DNA from: Thereva unica
Taxonomy: Eukaryota; Arthropoda; Insecta; Diptera; Therevidae
NCBI GenBank assembly: GCA_949987705.1
Contig: OX465282.1
Location: forward strand, 61,253,922-61,317,921
Direction of reading: 5' to 3'
DNA length: 64,000 nt
Positions 60,235-64,000 of this stretch are shown here, one piece after another; within the stretch, counting starts at the first letter, position 1; each line of letters begins with the position of its first letter. A model generated the notes under the pieces. The model searched no databases. It was not told the DNA's origin and was given only the letters and a program-made list of their open reading frames with translations. A program made the position numbers and the translations under genes.

Positions 60235-62862
60235 TTTTGGCAATTTTGTTCGGATTGTACTGAAATTCAGTATGAGGGGGTTTTAGGTGTTCCAAATGAC
60301 GGATTTGTGGTCAAAATTGTAAAATTCAAAATGGCGGACAAGTTTCGGCAAATGTGTTCCGATTGTACTGAAATTCAGTATGGGGGGGTTTTAGGGGTTC
60401 CAAATGACGGATTTGTGGTCGAAATTTTAAAATTCAAAAAGGGGAACAAGTTTTGGCAATTTTGTTCCGATTGTACTGAAATTCAGTATGGGGGGTTTTA
60501 AGGGTTCTAAATAACGGATTTGTGGTCAAAATTTTAAAATTGAAAATGGTGGAGGGGGTTTTGGTAAATGTGTTCCGATTGTACTGAAATTCAGTAAGGG
60601 GGGGTTTTAAGGGTTCTAAATAACGGATTTGTGGTCTAAATTCTAAAATTAAAAAAGGCGGACAAGTTTTGGCAAATGTGTTCTGATTGTACTGAAATTC
60701 GGTATGGGGGGTTTTAAGGGTTCTAAATAACGGATTTGTGGTCTAAATTTTAAAATTGAAAATGGTGGAGGGGGTTTTGGCAAATGTGTTCCGATTGTTC
60801 TGAAATTCAGTATGGGGGGTTTTAGGGGTTCCAAATGACGGATTTGTGGTCGAAATTGTAAAATTCAAAATGGCGGACAAGTTTTGGTAAATGTGTTCCG
60901 ATTGTACTGAAATTCAGTATGGGGGGGTTTTAGGGGTTCCAAATGACGGATTTGTGGTCAAAATTTTAAAATTCAAAACGGGGGACAAGTTTTGGCAATT
61001 TTGTTCCGATTGTACTGAAATTCAGTATGGGGGGTTTTAAGGGTTCCAAATAACGGATTTGTGGTCGAAATTGCAAAATTCAAAATGGCGGACGAGTTTT
61101 GGCAATTTTGTTCCGATTGTACTGAAATTTAGTATGGGGGGTTTTAAGGGTTCCAAATGACGGATTTGTGGTCGAAATTGTAAAATTCAAAATGGCGGAC
61201 AAGTTTTGGCAAATGTGTTCCGATTGTATTGAAATTCAGTATGGGGGGGTTTTAGGGGTTCCAAATGACGGATTTGTGGTCGAAATTTTAAAATTCAAAA
61301 AGGGGAACAAGTTTTGGCAATTTTGTTCCGATTGTACTGAAATTCAGTATGGGGGGTTTTAAGGGTTCTAAATAACGGATTTGTGGTCAAAATTTTAAAA
61401 TTGAAAATGGTGGAGGGGGTTTTGGCAAATGTGTTCCGATTGTACTGATTTTCAGTATGGGGGGGTTTTAGGGGTTCCAAATGACGGATTTGTGGTCAAA
61501 ATTTTAAAATTCAAAATGGGGGACAAGTTTTGGCAATTTTGTTCCGATTGTACTGAAATTCAGTATGGGGGGTTTTAAGGGTTCTAAATAACGGATTTGT
61601 GGTCGAAATTGCAAAATTCAAAATGGCGGACGATTTTTGGCAATTTTGTTCCGATTGTACTGAAATTTAGTATGGGGGTTTTAAGGGTTCCAAATGACGG
61701 ATTTGCGGTCGAAATTGTAAAATTCAAAATGGCGGACAAGTTTTGGCAAATGTGTTCCGATTGTACTGAAATTCAGTATGGGGTTTTAGGGGTTCCAAAT
61801 GACGGATTTGTGGTCAAAATTTTAAAATTGAAAATGGTGGAGGGGGTTTTGGTAAATGTGTTCCGATTGTACTGAAATTCAGTATGGGGGGGTCTTAAGG
61901 GTTCTAAATAACGGATTTGTGGTCAAAATTTTAAAATTGAAAATGGTGGAGGGGGTTTTGGTAAATGTGTTCCGATTGTACTGAAATTCAGTATGGGGGG
62001 TTTTAAGGGTTCCAAATGACGGATTTGTGGTCGAAATTGTAAAATTCAAAATGGCGGACAAGTTTTGGCAAATGTGTTCTGATTGTACTGAAATTCAGTA
62101 TGGAGGGTTTTAAGGGTTCTAAATAACGGATTTGTGGTCAAAATTTTAAAATTCAAAATGGCGGACAAGTTTTGGCAAATGTGTTCCGATTGTACTGAAA
62201 TTCAGTATGGGGGGGTTTTAGGGGCTCCAAATGACGGATTTGTGGTCAAAATTGTAAAATTGAAAATGGTGGAGGGGATTTTGGTAAATGTGTTCCGATT
62301 GTACTGAAATTCAGTATGGGGGGTTTTTGGGGTTCCAAATGACGGATTTGTGGTCAAAATTGTAAAATTGAAAATGGTGGAGGGGATTTTGGTAAATGTG
62401 TTCCGATTGTACTGAAATTCAGTATGGGGGGGTTTTTGGGGTTCCAAATGACGGATTTGTGGTCGAAATTGTAAAATTCAAAATGGCGGACAAGTTTTGG
62501 CAAATGTGTTCCGATTGTACTGAAATTCAGTATGGGGGGGTTTTAGGGGTTCCAAATGACGGATTTGTGGTCGAAATTGTAAAATTCAAAATGGCGGACA
62601 AGTTTTGGCAAATGTGTTCCGATTGTACTGAAATTCAGTATGGGGGGGTTTTAGGGTTCTAAATAACGGATTTGTGGTCGAAATTTTAAAATTCAAAATG
62701 GCGGAGAATTTGTGGCAATTTTGTTCCGATTGTACTGAAATTCAGTATGTGGGGGTTTGAAGGGTTCCAAATAACGAATTTGTGGTCAAATTATTAAAAT
62801 TCAAAATGGCGGACTAGTTTTGGCAATCGTGCTCCGATTGTATTGAAATTCAATCCAACATA
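60235..62862. repeat. Satellite array, ~107-bp monomer, ~25 copies
   Basis: The core GACGGATTTGTGGTC (or AACGG...) recurs every 107-109 bp (for example 60298, 60406, 60513, 60622). Each unit also contains AAAATGGCGGACAAGTTTTGG, TGTTCCGATTGTACTGAAA and TTCAGTATGGGGGG. Variants (GACAAG/GGAGGG, GTTCC/GTTCT) alternate, suggesting higher-order mixing. The array decays at its right end. Apparent proteins here (for example 62396-62662) are monomers of 108 bp staying in frame. Confidence 0.95.
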
Positions 62863-63566
62863 AATTTGGAAGTCTCATTTTAATCGAGGTATTTCGTCTT
62901 AAAGGTTCAGAGACCGATTTCTGTTTATATTACTTGAAGAAATGAAATTATTTATTATTTAATTTATTAAATCACTATAGGCTAGTCGGCCAGGCTTTTT
63001 TAAGGCCATTTTGGCCCATAGACGAGACTATTTTTGGAATCGATTCGTTTTAGGGTGTAGTTTAATACCTTAAGTTTGCCCACAATCCTACCTATTGTGA
63101 ATAAAATGGGATTTTTTTACATTACTTTTAATATCTTCGTTCCTGATAACTTTTAGTATTACAAATGCATTGGTGAAGCTCTTCACTATGAAATTATCTT
63201 AAAAATAAAGCCTGTTAGAAGTCCGTGGTGCAAGTGTGTTCTTGCAAACAGGCTCCAAGATTTTCAATACACGTGACCTACACTATTTGTTTACTCGAAA
63301 AGGGTTTAGTTAAGGACTGAAAATTCTTATAGGTAGGAAAATTCTTATGGCCTGAAAGGAGTCTGTCGTGATGGTATTGTTTTTCGTGCCAAGTGACCCT
63401 ATTTTTGAGGAATTATATTAACATACATATGTCGCAATTATTTAGTTAAATCTTCCACGTGTTTACAATCTCACTCACTAACACATTACATCGCTCATTA
63501 GTGCTTAGAACCCTTTTCTTGTTTTACTTTTTTCTCATCGACATAATGAATCAGAATTTTATCTAT
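62863..63566. other. No gene recognised
   Basis: AT-rich sequence to the right of the satellite. A short inverted phrase AAGGCCATTTTGGCCCAT lies near 63002. Nothing further is supported. Confidence 0.4.
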
Positions 63567-63713
63567 ACAGGGTGTATCCGTTATGTTTACAAAGTGACCG
63601 GCTGTGGATAGATGAATAAAAAATCCTCAGGTATGAGGGTGGTGTGGAATCGTAACGATTTAGCCGCTACAGCGTTTTGAAATGAAATGAAGAGGTTTAT
63701 GTATCACCTTGTA
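63567..63713. mobile_element. Small MITE (~147 bp), TIR ACAGGGTG-type
   Basis: ATACAGGGTGTATCC at the left and the inverse of GTATCACCTTGTAT at the right are similar, with A/T flanks. ACAGGGTGT-type ends are a common dispersed insect motif. The inverted repeat is short and imperfect. Confidence 0.4.
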
Positions 63714-64000
63714 TTTTTGTAATATTATGGCCTATTTTTATGAAAATGGTAGCAATATACGCAATGTACACCATTTTTACACTACAGCCTTTAATTTTGA
63801 AGTTATAAGCAAATTTAGTGCTAGAATTGGCGCTATTTCATATTTTTTAGTACCTTTCCATCTGAGTTTATGTCGAAAAGTATCAAATAAGGCCAATTTT
63901 AACGTCAAAATTAACTTATAACTCGTAGAATAAAAATTGTTCGGACTTTATTCACAGAGAACTGTCCAAGCTTTCAAAAAAAAAAGTATTAACTACGCAT
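63714..64000. other. No gene recognised
   Basis: AT-rich sequence to the window end. The 70-codon frame at 63709-63921 shows no domain. Confidence 0.4.

Larger units (their letters stand above)
59974..64000. mobile_element. hAT-like element, left end; right end not in window
   Basis: CAGTGTTGGGCA interrupts the BEL integrase at 59974 and is a typical hAT terminus. About 200 bp of repeated AATCATGATTA-type words follow. No inverse terminus (TGCCCAACACTG) occurs before the window end, so the extent is unknown, and the satellite may be inside the element or beyond its lost right end. The presumed left 8-bp TSD would be GTCCTATA. Confidence 0.55.

Noticed and set aside
62396..62662. 88-codon open frame and several similar ones in the satellite
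   Set aside because: These are repeats of the same monomer read through because some units are 108 bp; the frames are lost in 107- and 109-bp units, and equally long frames occur on the other strand.
60235..62862. Regularly spaced repeats as a possible CRISPR array
   Set aside because: The whole 107-bp unit is repeated, with no unique spacers; this is a satellite in a eukaryotic TE-rich context.
1..64000. tRNA, rRNA or conserved host protein genes
   Set aside because: I scanned for tRNA-like arms and familiar conserved proteins and saw none; every recognisable coding block belongs to a mobile element or an unassigned repetitive family.

Overview
The window looks like part of an insect genome: AT-rich, intron-less and almost entirely transposable elements (TEs) and their fossils. 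The families present (RTE-like, I-like, CR1/Jockey-like, Ty3/gypsy with a tRNA-Leu primer site, BEL/Pao, hAT, 3-bp-TSD MITEs, foldback palindromes) are typical of large insect genomes such as those of beetles or hemipterans; the order cannot be fixed from the sequence. I found no convincing host gene, tRNA, rRNA or CRISPR array. TSD below means target-site duplication and TIR terminal inverted repeat.

Layout. 1-4 kb: an R1/LOA-like scrap and a Jockey-like fragment split by an RTE-like element flanked by GTAGCA. 4-9.9 kb: no genes; diverged tandem repeats and a Helitron-like terminus. 9.96-12.74 kb: a CR1/Jockey-superfamily element with an intact 890-codon ORF2. 13.96-17.8 kb: an internally deleted I-like element on the minus strand, (TAA)n tail, 11-bp TSD. 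18.1-21.6 kb: two RTE-like elements, one split by a 1.6-kb hAT element with an 8-bp TSD.

22.2-33.6 kb: one old CR1-like element on the minus strand, broken by many later insertions. These are a hAT element that contains an RTE element, which contains a TIR transposon coding for a DUF7869-like protein, which contains a MITE; a 1.43-kb near-perfect palindrome; a 1.8-kb block with an array of covarying hairpins; and three MITEs with clean TSDs. 33.6-36.4 kb: two RTE fragments flanking a diverged palindrome arm.

36.4-41.1 kb: MITEs and a second foldback. 41113-47263: a young Ty3/gypsy element (LTRs identical except for one 29-bp deletion, TSD ATAT), with a consensus heat-shock element in the LTR. 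47.28-50.6 kb: an internally deleted RTE copy carrying another insertion. 51.7-52.64 kb: a transposase-like scrap and an RTE scrap. 52641-59973: a BEL/Pao element cut by a MITE and truncated by a hAT-like terminus. From about 60.2 to 62.9 kb: a satellite of about 107 bp in about 25 copies. 62.9-64 kb: no genes apart from a small MITE.

The genes do not form a host pathway; they are replication modules of separate TEs. The interest lies in the nesting order, the unusual DUF7869-like TIR element, the long palindromes (possible hairpin-RNA sources), the covarying hairpin array and the LTR regulatory sites. Family names rest on motifs read by eye, without database searches.
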